DNA of 64,000 nt, taken from Turnera subulata. Lineage: Eukaryota > Streptophyta > Magnoliopsida > Malpighiales > Passifloraceae. The position numbers were made by a program, and so were the translations under genes. Shown here piece after piece: positions 32,201-43,746 of this stretch (the stretch's first letter is position 1; every line of letters begins with the position of its first letter). Location of the stretch: assembly GCA_028386065.3 (NCBI GenBank), contig JAKUCV010005714.1, forward strand, positions 131,149 to 195,148, written 5' to 3'. The notes below the pieces were generated by a model. It searched no databases and was not told where the DNA came from. It was given only the letters and a program-made list of their open reading frames with translations.

Positions 32201-33194
32201 GTTATATGTTGACGACATTCTGCTCATTGGGAATGACATTCCAACACTACAGTCTGTAAAGGCTTGGTTAGGAAAGAATTTCTCAATGAAGGACTTAGGA
32301 GAAGCTGCCTATGTGTTAGGCATAAAGATCTATAGAGATAGATCCAAAAGGCTTCTCGGGCTAAGTCAGAGTACGTATATTGACAAGGTGCTAAAGAGGT
32401 TTAGCATGGAGAATTCCAAGAAGGGATTTTTGCCTATGTCACATGGCGTCTCTCTCTCAAAGAGTCAATGTCCTAGTACATCTAAAGAGAGAGAGCGGAT
32501 GAGTCAGATCCCTTATGCTTCGGCAATAGGATCTATCATGTACGCCATGTTATGTACTCGACCGGATGTCGCTTATGCTCTGAGTGTCACGAGCATGTAC
32601 CAATCTGATCCCGGTGAGAGTCACTGGATAGCGGTTAAGAACATCCTTAAGTACTTGAGAAGGACTAGGGATGCATTCCTGGTTTACGGAAGCGTAGATG
32701 AGCTCGTTGTAAAGGGTTACACCGATGCTAGCTTCCAAACCGACAGGGATGACTTCAGATCGCAATCAGGATATGTGTTTTGTCTAGGAGGTGGTGTTGT
32801 ATGCTGGAAGAGTTCTAAGCAAGAGACAGTTGCAGATTCTACAACCGAGGCTGAGTACATTGCAGCCTCAGATGCAGCGAAAGAGGCTGTTTGGATTAAA
32901 AAGTTCGTAACTGAACTCGGCGTGGTTCCTAGTATTGAGAGTCCGATTGAGCTCTATTGTGACAACAATGGAACAATCGCACAAGCTCAAGAACCTAGAT
33001 ACCACCAAAGATCCAAACATATTCTCCGATGCTATCATCTTATTCGAAAGATCATAGATAGAGGCGATGTCAGGCTGTGCAGGGTTCCTTCCGAAAACAA
33101 TGTAGCAGATCCCTTGACGAAGCCACTCACGCAGCAGAAGCATGATGGTCATTGCGCATCCATAGGTATTAGATACATGTATGATTGGCTTTAG
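29240..33194 (+). pseudogene. Copia gag-pol polyprotein, disabled
   Basis: ATG at 29240 starts MAQNTGTLSLRSVLEKEKLN. The gag zinc knuckle near residue 254 reads CFHRNKPGHWKRNC, with Arg in place of the second Cys. The protease active site near residue 304 reads DTR instead of DTG. Integrase shows the H-H and CESC zinc finger, TDVCGPM and SDRGGEY. A TAG at 31106-31108 replaces a conserved Trp codon, and a one-base insertion near 31165-31172 shifts frame. The frame resumes at about 31209 with reverse transcriptase (GCKWVFKKKTD, YVDD near 32206) and RNase H (YTDASF, TEAEY, LYCDN), ending MYDWL at 33194. The second segment is open for 661 codons, so inactivation is recent. Confidence 0.93.
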
Positions 33195-33208
33195 TGCAAG
33201 TGGGAGAT

Positions 33209-34756
33209 TGTTAGTTATATGCCCAAAAGCCAATCTATGGATGATTGTAGTCATGTATATCCTTTGAGGTTATTCCAATAAATATGATTATGAGATAATT
33301 GCTTGCACATATTTATAACCCTAGTTCATATTTGATATATTCTTAAATGTCCCTAGTCGATTATTATTACAGATGGGTTGTAATAATAAATTAAGACTAG
33401 CGTATGTTGAGAATTGCATATGTGATATGAATTCTACATACGGGTACAAGTTGGAGAACTTGTGGACTGGACCGACCCACATAAGAACCCTACATGGAAC
33501 GTTATATGTATGTCATTAGTGGTTATTATAGATGTATTCTCCTCCGACCTAAGATCGTCAAGGTATCCAACATATGAGTCATGTACTTTGATATTATTCC
33601 TAGTCATCCGTAACTGGGTGGACATAAGGGTAATCATTGGGTATATGACGAGTATGTAGTGGGTTTTGATTGATCAAGACGGGATTCATTCGACCCATAT
33701 AACGGGTATATTATCATATGGTTTCTTGATAGAGTTGAACTGTTAGATGCATGGCCATGCTCGGATTGGGTGATATGGTGATATCACGGGTATCCGTTTT
33801 ATACAGTTAACTCGGGGATCAAGAAACATAGATTAAACATATACGAGATCGGCATATTCCATGTCTCGTGTTTGACCTAGATAATGGGACGAAAGGACGA
33901 TGACATGTTCCGAGCCATATAGAATCAGTACTGATCTTGTCGTACGGGTAGCAATGATGTGTTGTTAGACGCCGCTCTTTGCTTATAATTGTAAAATGAG
34001 ATTTTACGATTATTGCCGGATGTTACAAGTGCCGACAGGGTCACACATATAGAGCCGTTGATTCGAGCAGATGGTTGAACCGTGATTGGACTATGGTTGG
34101 ACCGGGTATGGTTGGACTGTGGTTGGACCGTGGTTGAACCAGGGTCAGTTTTGGCACAATTATTAGCTGAATAATTGGCCAGACATTAGTGGTAAGGTGG
34201 TGTGTTTTCAGGTTGTCCATTAGTGGAGGCATGATAATGAATGCCATTATCTTGTCACCTAATGGGGCCTTATGTTGGCCATTATGCTAATGGACTTTTA
34301 TGAGTGGGATTGGGACTTTGTGGTGATCTGATCACTCTCTACATTCTGCTCTCTCTCTCTCACGTTTTGCTTCTGCAAAATTCAGAAAAAAAAACACCTC
34401 GCACACCTCGTCTTCATTCTTTGTGAAAGAAAGAAGATAACCATACACACAAACACCACAAGGTTGTTGCTTCCGGTTTACTCTTGCTAGCACATCAGTC
34501 CGGGAGTGCTCGAGGTTTGATTCGTAGGACGATTTCAAGCCAATCATGGTTTGTGTGGATACCGTAGAGGAGCCAGGCCATTGTCTTGCTCTTGCTGATT
34601 CCGTCCAGCATTTAGGTGAAAGATCCTAATACTACAGGTACGAAAATTTTGTTATACGGTTTATGCATGCTTCACTTGGTTCTTGGTTAAGTTTCCTTGT
34701 TTCCGCTACATATTGTGCTTGTTATGAGTGTCATAATAGCTCTAGGGAAACTTACA
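33209..34756 (+). repeat. 3' LTR of the copia element
   Basis: 1548 bp, nearly identical to 26088-27622, with a small local tandem difference in the gttggac repeats (near 26960 and 34090). Confidence 0.93.
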
Positions 34757-35411
34757 ACCCGTTCTTTCCTTTTTCGAACCCCAATCCCCTAATTCAGCTC
34801 TGATTTGATCCTACTGCGTATTCAACCCCCTAATCAACCCAGAATCACTTTATTACGTGATTATCACTCCTCAAAACCATTCCATAATTAATAGATTACA
34901 CATTGACACCCATTTAAGCCAAAATCATACCAAAAACACAAAATCTAATTAAAAGATGATTCAACTCTGATTTCCACGAAAATCAGAGCTAAAATTAACC
35001 TGCAAGAAATGTGCTAATGATCTCATTAAACTCTGGGGAATTCTTATTTCATTAACTTGGACCTCTCATTTTATTCCTAACTCAAAAATGAATCATCTCA
35101 TCATACTTGGAATGAAACTAGACCAGGAAGCCCAAATAATGAATTAAAACATATTTTAGTTTAATAAACCTTTATATATATTTTATCCTAAGATTAATTC
35201 TTCTCATTAATCCTAGATTTCAAATATATATAGGTTTAAATTACCAAAATATGTTAGCATCAAAAAAAATTACCAAAATATATTAATTCTACCAAATTGA
35301 ATTTTTAATATGCATTAACCTAGGACCAAATCATCTCATTAATCCTAAGTTCCAGCATGTTCGAAATCCAATTATAGTAGAAAATACATGGGTCAAATTT
35401 GGGTGTTCACA
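34757..35411 (-). repeat. Tat-type solo LTR, part 2 (5' portion of the LTR)
   Basis: Continues part 1 beyond the copia element and ends at 35411 with the reverse complement of TGTGAACACCC. It contains TGAGATGAT stem-loops. The best (near 35325-35350, minus strand) has an 11-pair stem, CTTAGGATTAA facing TTGGTCCTAGG, that closes fully if G-U pairs are allowed. Confidence 0.88.
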
Positions 35412-35720
35412 GCTACCCCGACGTATGATGTGTTTTGGTTCCCGGGGCATGATAGCCCGCTATGTATGTGGTTTCTCGGGGCATGCTACCCCACGCGATT
35501 TGCTCGAGGCATGCTATCCCGTAGGATTGGAATCATAGTCAGGACTCTTGATTTTTGGGGCATGCAACCCCATGTATTGGTTTCCCGGGGCATGCTACCC
35601 CATGTGTCTGTGAGACTCACTTGGGGCATGCTACCCCATTCCAAATCAATTTCCCCGCATGAAACCCCATTACTGGAGATGACTTTCTTTGGGGCATGCT
35701 ACCCCGAGGGGTCTGTAATG
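35412..35720 (+). repeat. GGGGCATGCTACCCC array, right half
   Basis: About nine further copies continue the 24779-25081 array across the nested insertions. Confidence 0.85.
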
Positions 35721-35767
35721 CCCCGAAAATTGTTCTCGACTGATGAGAATGTATGTGATGCCATGGG

Positions 35768-36290
35768 AGGGATGAGATGATTCCCACCAACCCAGAAATG
35801 AGAGAAACCCCGAGTTCCCAGGGAGGACGACTGAAATCCATAGAAAGTAGGTAACCCCAAAATCACCCCCACGGGAGGAGACATATCCCTAGTTAACCGA
35901 GAAGAGAGGATTCTGTGCTAACAATCTAAACACCGAGTCCCCATCGGAGGACGATAAAATCCCGAACCAAACCCGAGTACCACCATGGGAGGATGATAGT
36001 ATCCTTAGTTAGTGAGGATGAAATGATTCCTTGTTAATGACCCGGTAGATGAGAAGATTTTACCAAACCAAACACTGAGTACCCCGTGGGAGGACGATAG
36101 TATCCCTAGTCAGCCGTGATGAGATGATTTTTGGTTGATGACCACCAAACGAACCCGAGTCCCCGTGGGAGGACGATAAAATTCCTAGTTAGCTTAGATG
36201 AGATGATTCTTGGTCAACGAAACCACACACTGAGTCCCCCAAGGAGGACGATAAAACATTGAAAACCTGGGATGAGATTATTCCCGACCC
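35768..36290 (+). repeat. Alternating TGAGATGA stem-loops and ggaggacgata repeats
   Basis: Five stem-loops carry the TGAGATGA (or near) loop with stems such as GGGA/TTCCC (near 35770), AGGA/TTCCT (near 36015), AGA/TCT (near 36200) and GGGA/TTCCC (near 36270). They alternate with five to six copies of gggaggacgata. The same loop, with other stems, occurs at 8790-8965 in element A. Confidence 0.7.
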
Positions 36291-36388
36291 ATAGCACATA
36301 CATTTCAGCGTCAACATCAGCACCTACTCCGTCAATTTTGGGTATTCTTTTATCGTTGTTTTGTCTTCAGTTCCTAAAGACTTACCAA

Positions 36389-36399
36389 CGAGGGGCATC
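36389..36399 (+). other. Polypurine tract of the second Tat-type element
   Basis: cgaggggcatc, identical to the tract at 9070-9080, directly precedes the LTR. Confidence 0.65.
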
Positions 36400-38203
36400 T
36401 GTGAACACCCCAAATTTGATCCAGTAGTATTTTATTAAGTTATGAATATGTTATTGTCTGTGGATTGATGAGATGATTCGATCCTTAGATGAAATGTGTT
36501 TATAATTTAATAAAGTATTAATATTTTATTAATTTCAAATTTTTTATATATTTAACCTAGAATTATTGAGATGATTTAATTATGGGTTTAATATATTTAA
36601 AGGTTTGGATTTAGTAAAATATGGGTATTTAATTGTTTTAGGCCTTTTATTCTTTTTTGGACCCAATTGAGATGATTTTGGGCATTTAAATGGATAAGAG
36701 CCTAGACTAAATAAATATGGACCCTCCAGCATTTTTAGCCCATCAAAAACCTGGACTTTAGCAGCTCATTAACCCGAATTTTCGTTCAGAATTAGGGCTA
36801 GTATATTGCCTTGTGAGTTTTTTATATTTATGGTATATCGAGTGGAGTGAGGAGAAGGAAAACTAAATTAGGAAGAAGGGTGAGGGTAGGCTACAAGTTA
36901 GGAGGGTTTCTGGAAGTTTAAAACAGGCAAAAACCATTTAGGAAGGGCATGGGAATCAAGTTGGACCGGAATTATGAGGATCAAAACCGGGAAGGAAATA
37001 ACTAATTTGGAAACAAGTACCGGCAGATATGGCGACATGACCGCCAGCACATGGCGGGCTTGGAAGGATGACCTCCAACACTTGGCGGACATCGCGAGAT
37101 GACCGCCAGTGCTTGGCGGGCATTGCTCCTAGTTTTGGCAGTTTTCCGATTATTTCATGTTCTCTTGATTTCGGGTATCTACCATTGGACCTAGGGATTC
37201 AATCCCGAACCTTAGATCAACACCACGTCCAGATCCCCCCAGACACTATAAATAGGACCCCCATTCACCGTCAAAACTCACCAATTTCTCTCTTCCCCCT
37301 CTATACACACATAAGCTTAGGTGCTTGGAAAACTTCTTTGATTCCAAGCTGAGGAACCCTTTCAATGGTCGAAATTCTGGAGGAATTTTGTGGGGAGGAG
37401 TCGGGAGCCAGTAGCAGCAAGAGATCAAGAAGATAAGAAAAATGAAGCAAATTCAAGAAAATCGTTGGAGAAGAAGTGCTGAACCCGAGAAGAAGAATCC
37501 AATGAAGGCAGTCTTAGTATTTCGGCCACATCTGGAGTTGTAGATGTCAATTTACTGCGATCTTGGTGTCTTTGGAAAGGCAAGCAGTAGCCCTACAACT
37601 TTGCTGTTCTAGCCAGACACCAGTTCAGCCTTCTTCTACCCCGAATTCCCTGTTAAAATTCTGCCAAAATTATGTTTAGGAGTGGTAAGCAAGTAGGACC
37701 AAGAGGAGGGCTTCAAGTGGTAAATTGTTCTAATTTTTTCGATTATCTGCAGCTGTGACGTGATGATGCTGATGATGTGATTGTTTATGTGATGCATGTA
37801 AGAACTACGTGAGCTTTGAACCCATGATAGGGGGTACGTAGGCAGTTTGTAGTGGATTGAAACACAAGCTCAATTATTTATTTATTTATTTTTGTTTTGT
37901 CCTTTAACTCTTTTTTATTTTTGTTTTGTGTTGTTTGTGCATGGCATGTATTTATTTTTGATTGCATATGATCTCGCCTCAACATGGATGGGTGCCTAAC
38001 ACACCTTCCCATCTGTGACAAACCCCCGGGTCCATGTCTTTGGTTCGCTATCGGTCGCCTTAGGGATTCATTGGTTGCCTAAGGAAGGTTTTTCCATGAA
38101 TTTTTTCCTTTAACAAAATTCAAGTGGCAACTCCAAAGACATGGATGACGGTTAAGAAGAAGGTGTGGAATACGCCCAATGCATTTTGGGTCGGGTATTC
38201 ACA
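36400..38203 (+). repeat. 3' LTR of the second Tat-type element (1804 bp)
   Basis: Begins TGTGAACACCCC and ends gggtattcaca. It is followed by gaagt, the expected target duplication, whose partner is not in the window. TATA box at 37247-37254, GC-rich inverted-repeat cluster at 37025-37125, PBS-like TGGCAACTCC at 38125-38134. Stem-loops: GGATTGA/TCGATCC (36462-36484), AACCTA...ATTA/TTAATTATGGGTT (36554-36588), CCCAA/TTGGG (36662-36682). No 5' LTR partner is visible. Confidence 0.85.
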
Positions 38204-38208
38204 GAAGT

Positions 38209-39322
<1,114 letters not shown>

Positions 39323-40761
39323 ATGAAGTAAATGGAAATAGAAAAGGGGAGGGAGGAGGCATAGAGTAAATGGATTTTTGGTTTGAGTTTTAAACAATTT
39401 TAAAACTTAAAATTATATAATTACAGCGAAAGTGGGGCCCACTTGACACAAAGGACAGAGCTGTGGGCGCGTATGCTTCACCCCCGGGCAGGGTAGTCCA
39501 CGTCATCTGCGGGGCTGCCCGGGACCCCTAAACGGGACAAAAAAAAGAGTATGGACCCGTAAAAGAAACAAAAAATAGTACAGACCCCTAAACGGTATTT
39601 TTAAAACAGTACGGACCCTATATATGCTATTTACCCACTTAATATTAGTGAGAAATACTATAGAGTGTAGATGTAGCAATGATTGAAGTCAAACTACTAT
39701 TAGTGCTTATCACCCACGAGACCCATTAAATGAAGGGTTAATTTATTCTTAAGTCTTACTCTTAACACGGGTTCTCATAAAATATGACAATATTGTGGAG
39801 TTCTCATCCTGTCATATGTCAGTCAATATTGTGGGGTTATGGGCCATGCTGCCTGACATTGTCACGCATTTTTTCAACAACCACACTCCTTTAGTCCAAC
39901 TTAATGATAGTGCCTGGTATCTTGAAATGGATGCCTCCGTTCCATCCCTAATTCCCATATGCTTCCTACCTCTACCTTAGCGGTCCTAATAAAATCAGTG
40001 TTGCAGAAGATACATTGCCGTCAGTTGCCACTTATATTACATTTATAGAATCCATCCAATTGAGGCAGGAACCATATTGTTATTGCCTGCAACCTCCCTA
40101 CACCTTTGGAGCATTTGGTGACATTGAAATCCGATGGGATTGCTAGTCTTCATCAGATCATTACTTCCCCTAAAAATTTCAACCAAACAAAATGCAGAAA
40201 TATGCATATTAATATTAATAATTGCCACGCTCTCCCATGTGGAATTCTGCCACGATATTTTCTCCATAACTCGTGATGAACATAATAATATTAATAATTG
40301 CCAATTTACTCAACGATATATCTCGGCAATTATTGAGGGATAGATTGCTTGGTAATGATAAATCCCCCGTAAGGACATATTTGCTTTGCTCATGGAGTCA
40401 CATGGTTGCATAACCATATCCAATTTTCTATAGATGCTTCTCTTTATACGAAATGTTTTACAGAAGCTCACTTGGCGTTTGGCAAACTGATCATGAGGAC
40501 TTGCACCTTTCAGTTTTGGAATGGGCAAGCTAAGATAACTGAAGCCAAGATTTTTTTTCCACTTGTGGAACTTCCAGGTCACTACTTCCACGGTTTTATA
40601 GGATCATAAAATGGGTATAAAAACAACGGGACAAATAGTAATTTTGTCATTGTACTCCATTTTACAAAAAAGTAGGTAAGAATCTAAATGTATGAAATTG
40701 GAAAATGAATTCAATGACAGAAAACATTTACACCAATGAAGAGCATATATCTAAGAGGTTT
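39323..40761. other. Intergenic sequence 3' of the ERF gene
   Basis: 39420-39640 resembles the edge of a small transposon (repeated gtacggaccc and taaacggt phrases) but no terminal repeats were found. 40550-40620 is homologous to 55290-55370 and belongs to the duplicated ERF block. No gene recognised. Confidence 0.5.
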
Positions 40762-41490
40762 CTAAGTCATTTGGCCTAATTTTTGTACATATGTTTGATC
40801 TATATATATTCTTCGCTTGGACATTGGAGATGCGTCATCGGATTCCGACGAGAAAGAAGAGGAAGAAGAAGGTTCTGGTGAATCACGTTTACGGGTCATT
40901 CTCATAGGGCTAGTGTCTTGAGTATCAGAGCCAATTAGAAGTGGGAAATTAAGTTTAGCTCTTGCTCCACGCATCTTGAAAGCAGCTCTGTCATAAGCCA
41001 GAGCTGCTGCCTCAGGAGTGTTGTAAGTCCCCAGCCATATTCTGGCTCCCTTCTTCTTGGGATCCCTAATCTCCGCCGCGTATGTCCCCCACGGCCTCCT
41101 CCGCACTCCCTTGTACTTCCTTGCTGCCGTTGGGGAGTAAGGTGAAGAAGCTGTGACTGTGGTTTGAGGTTCAAAGCTGATTGTAGTGGGTTTTCTTTCA
41201 ACTTCACCGTTTGGATTCCACTCAGAAATATCACTAGTGGACTCTTCTTGAAAGTTCAAAAGGCCTAGAGAGAGAGAAACCAAAGATTTAGAAACAAGTG
41301 ATTGGCATGCCCTGGAGTTTAGAATGCTACTCCAGTTCTTTGATAAGGGCTGAGTGCTGCAAAAGTTTGAAGTACTCCCACAATTCATTGTTGTGTTATT
41401 CTCAGGGAAATAGTCATCTTCAAGAAGATGCTGGCAAATGGACTCAAAATTAGGGCAATCAGAGGGTGAGGTGCTTTGATAGTACTGCAT
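40762..41490 (-). CDS. Ethylene response factor, AP2/ERF family group IX (ERF13/ERF2-like)
   Basis: A single-exon gene of 242 codons, typical for ERF genes. The AP2/ERF DNA-binding domain lies at residues 126-183 and is complete: [20 protein letters not shown], then [20 protein letters not shown] and [10 protein letters not shown]. The Ala and Asp of the second beta strand (AAEIRD) place it in the ERF rather than DREB subfamily, binding GCC-box DNA in the nucleus. The N-terminus carries short acidic and aromatic segments ([20 protein letters not shown]) like the activation motifs of group IX. The C-terminus is Ser-rich with a basic MSKRRIYI patch. Group IX factors act in ethylene, jasmonate and defence responses. 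TATA at 41581-41588. A broken duplicate is at 55606-57557. Confidence 0.95.
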   Translation of the reverse strand: MQYYQSTSPSDCPNFESICQHLLEDDYFPENNTTMNCGSTSNFCSTQPLSKNWSSILNSRACQSLVSKSLVSLSLGLLNFQEESTSDISEWNPNGEVERKPTTISFEPQTTVTASSPYSPTAARKYKGVRRRPWGTYAAEIRDPKKKGARIWLGTYNTPEAAALAYDRAAFKMRGARAKLNFPLLIGSDTQDTSPMRMTRKRDSPEPSSSSSFSSESDDASPMSKRRIYIDQTYVQKLGQMT

Positions 41491-41580
41491 TTTTGTGACC
41501 TAATAGTAAGAGCGAGAGATGTAATTGGTAGATATGAAGTGTGCGGACTTTGAGTGGCTATAGCAATGAAGATGGGGTAC

Positions 41581-41588
41581 ATTATATA
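41581..41588 (-). promoter_or_regulatory. TATA box of the ERF gene
   Basis: TATATAAT on the minus strand lies about 95 bp upstream of the start codon. The duplicate locus has gtatatatac in the corresponding place (near 57645-57655). Confidence 0.6.
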
Positions 41589-42166
41589 CTACAGTTTGTG
41601 AGCTGTAATAAGCGGAAGAATGAGCTCGTGAATTGTATTATAGAAAATTACCATTTGCTCCTCCTATGAACTTTCATGTTAATTATATAAAAAAAATATG
41701 GATTAGGCACATGTTTTTCGATGTGTTCTATGGGGTATTTTTTGGGCTCCTAACCTTTTGTTGTTGTAATATTAATTATGTGTCCGTCAAGCATCAGGTC
41801 ACACCTCCAATACACCTGACGAACTGTTCTACATGTCTTCTAGTGGAAGCAATGTTATCTTTTTCAGGAAAACGCTAAGGAATCTAAATAAAAAATATTC
41901 AATCATTCGTGTCAAAATAATGGAATCAAATTAAATAAAACCAAGCTGCTGATTATGTAGTCATCTTTTATTATTATATGATAACTCAAGGATATTGCAG
42001 ATCAATAGCATGTGAAGCATCTATAATAAAAGAAATCACAACTTCTGTTAGCATAGTCACCAATGATGTCAGTTTTCTGCTACATGTAGCATGTGCGCTT
42101 CTTAATTATCCCAATGATAAGATATTGAACCATTCGTGTTATTTTTTTTTTTCCCCTGTACAATAT
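41589..42166 (-). other. ERF upstream region, partly duplicated at 57660-57990
   Basis: Shared phrases with the duplicate include gaactttcatgtta, cacatgtttttc and aatattcaa(t/c)ca(t/c)t(c/t)gtgtcaaaa. No further regulatory element could be named with confidence. Confidence 0.55.
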
Positions 42167-42171
42167 TCAAC

Positions 42172-42557
42172 TGTAAAAATACCGAATTTATCTCTATGTG
42201 AATGATGCTTTTGGAAGGGTCTTTGTGCTTGTAGGGCTTGCAAGTAGAGACTAGGACTTAGAAAGGTTGCCTTTAGGACCTGCAAAGACTAACAAAGAGT
42301 AGGATCCGGGGAAGTCCAGGGTTTGTGACCCGGAATGGCACTCCGATACCTAAATCAGATGGTGGATTTTCTCTGTGGAAAATGAAGGTAAGAGACAAAG
42401 TAAGAATTTAGAAGAATGAGCACCGTACCTCTTTACTTGGCATAAGGAGTCTATTTATAGGAAAAACTAGACTCTTGGTCTTTCCAGCTGGACTAGGACC
42501 TAAGCTTTTACCTTAGACCAAGGCCTGACCTTGTTGGTGGGCTTCCATATGTTATTA
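42172..42557 (-). repeat. 3' LTR (minus) of the LARD-like element
   Basis: 386 bp, tgtaaaaataccg...catatgttatta on the plus strand. Confidence 0.8.
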
Positions 42558-42721
42558 TTAGCCCCTAACTCTGAGGGATGTTGTGCAACAATATTCCCTA
42601 GAGTTTATTTCCTTCAAGATAAACTTGTACTTTAGTTGTCTTCGCATATTAGATTGCCTTACTTGAGTTCTGAGCTCATTGAGTTTTTGAAACACCCCCT
42701 TGTTGATGTCAACTCATCAAG

Positions 42722-43746
42722 TGATACGACAACAACCCTAGAATACCTCTAGTGCCACCTCCGTAACTATCTGAGTGTCCCGATCTTCAATCTCAATAAA
42801 ACTCGCCGTACAAGTCTCCTTCACCTCCTAATCTCTACAAGGATTAGACAACAAATAAGCTAGAACACAACAAAGATTCTTGCAATTCTATTCTTCACCT
42901 CCTAAACTCAATCAAGGAGTAGGCAAGAAAGGGATTAGAATCACAAGGAATTGAAAAAATGACACAAGCAAAGATACTTGACAAGTAAACTCAAACCCTA
43001 ATATAAAACCAAGAGAATCACTCTCTCAATATTGATTGAATCACACAATCAAAGAAAACTTCGAAGGCAAATCTTATTCTCAGTAATAATGTTGTGTAAA
43101 ATAACAAAGCATAAGACCCTTATTTATACTAGTTAGGTCAACAACACATGACCTAAACTGACTAGTAATTGGACTCCTAATTCCTGACCCTAAGTCGGCA
43201 AAATAATGCTAAAAAATAACTCAAATTTGACTTCTAACCTGGCTGCCCAACTCGGCCACACATGTCCAATTTGGACTAGGTTTTGACTTTTATAATCATT
43301 TATTATAATGGACTCTAATTAAAACCCAACTGAACAAACTTAAGCCCATAATAATTAAACCCAATTACACGGACTTGATCCAACTAAATAAATAATTCAA
43401 GCCAAAATTATCCAAACCCTAATCATAAAAATTTAGCTCTATTAAAATAAAAAGAATAAGATATGTCGACATGGCCCACCAAGCCAAGGCTGATGTTTAC
43501 TAGGCCCCACAAGTACTCTAGAGTCAATTACTCCTTAATTGACAGCAAATTAATGGGCTTCTGGTTCAGCTCCTCTCCAAGCTTGATCATGATGTCTTCT
43601 TGCACTCTTTATTCATTAATGCTTGAATGTGATGTAAGAGTTGATTCTTGAGCATCCTTGAACTTGCTCTTGTAATTGGTCCTTGAGGCAATGCCATGGC
43701 GCCATCTCCATTTCCATTGATGCTTGAAGCTTGCTTGAGTGCATCA
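42722..43746 (-). repeat. 3' LTR (minus) of the deleted gypsy element
   Basis: 1025 bp, direct copy of 46242-47259. Confidence 0.88.

Larger units (their letters stand above)
26088..34756 (+). mobile_element. Full-length Ty1/copia element, TSD acccg
   Basis: LTRs 26088-27622 and 33209-34756 (TGTTAGTTATAT...AACTTACA) are flanked by a perfect acccg duplication (26083-26087 and 34757-34761). A Met-tRNA-like primer site (tggtagcggagcc) follows the 5' LTR, and a purine tract (gtgcaagtgggaga) precedes the 3' LTR. Domain order gag, protease, integrase, reverse transcriptase, RNase H is the copia order. LTRs look about 98 percent identical by eye, so it is the youngest insertion in the nest. The coding region is disabled. 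The exact copia lineage is not assigned. Confidence 0.95.

Noticed and set aside
40935..41234. 99-codon minus-strand ORF overlapping the ERF
   Set aside because: It is in another frame of the ERF coding region; the AP2 frame is the real one.
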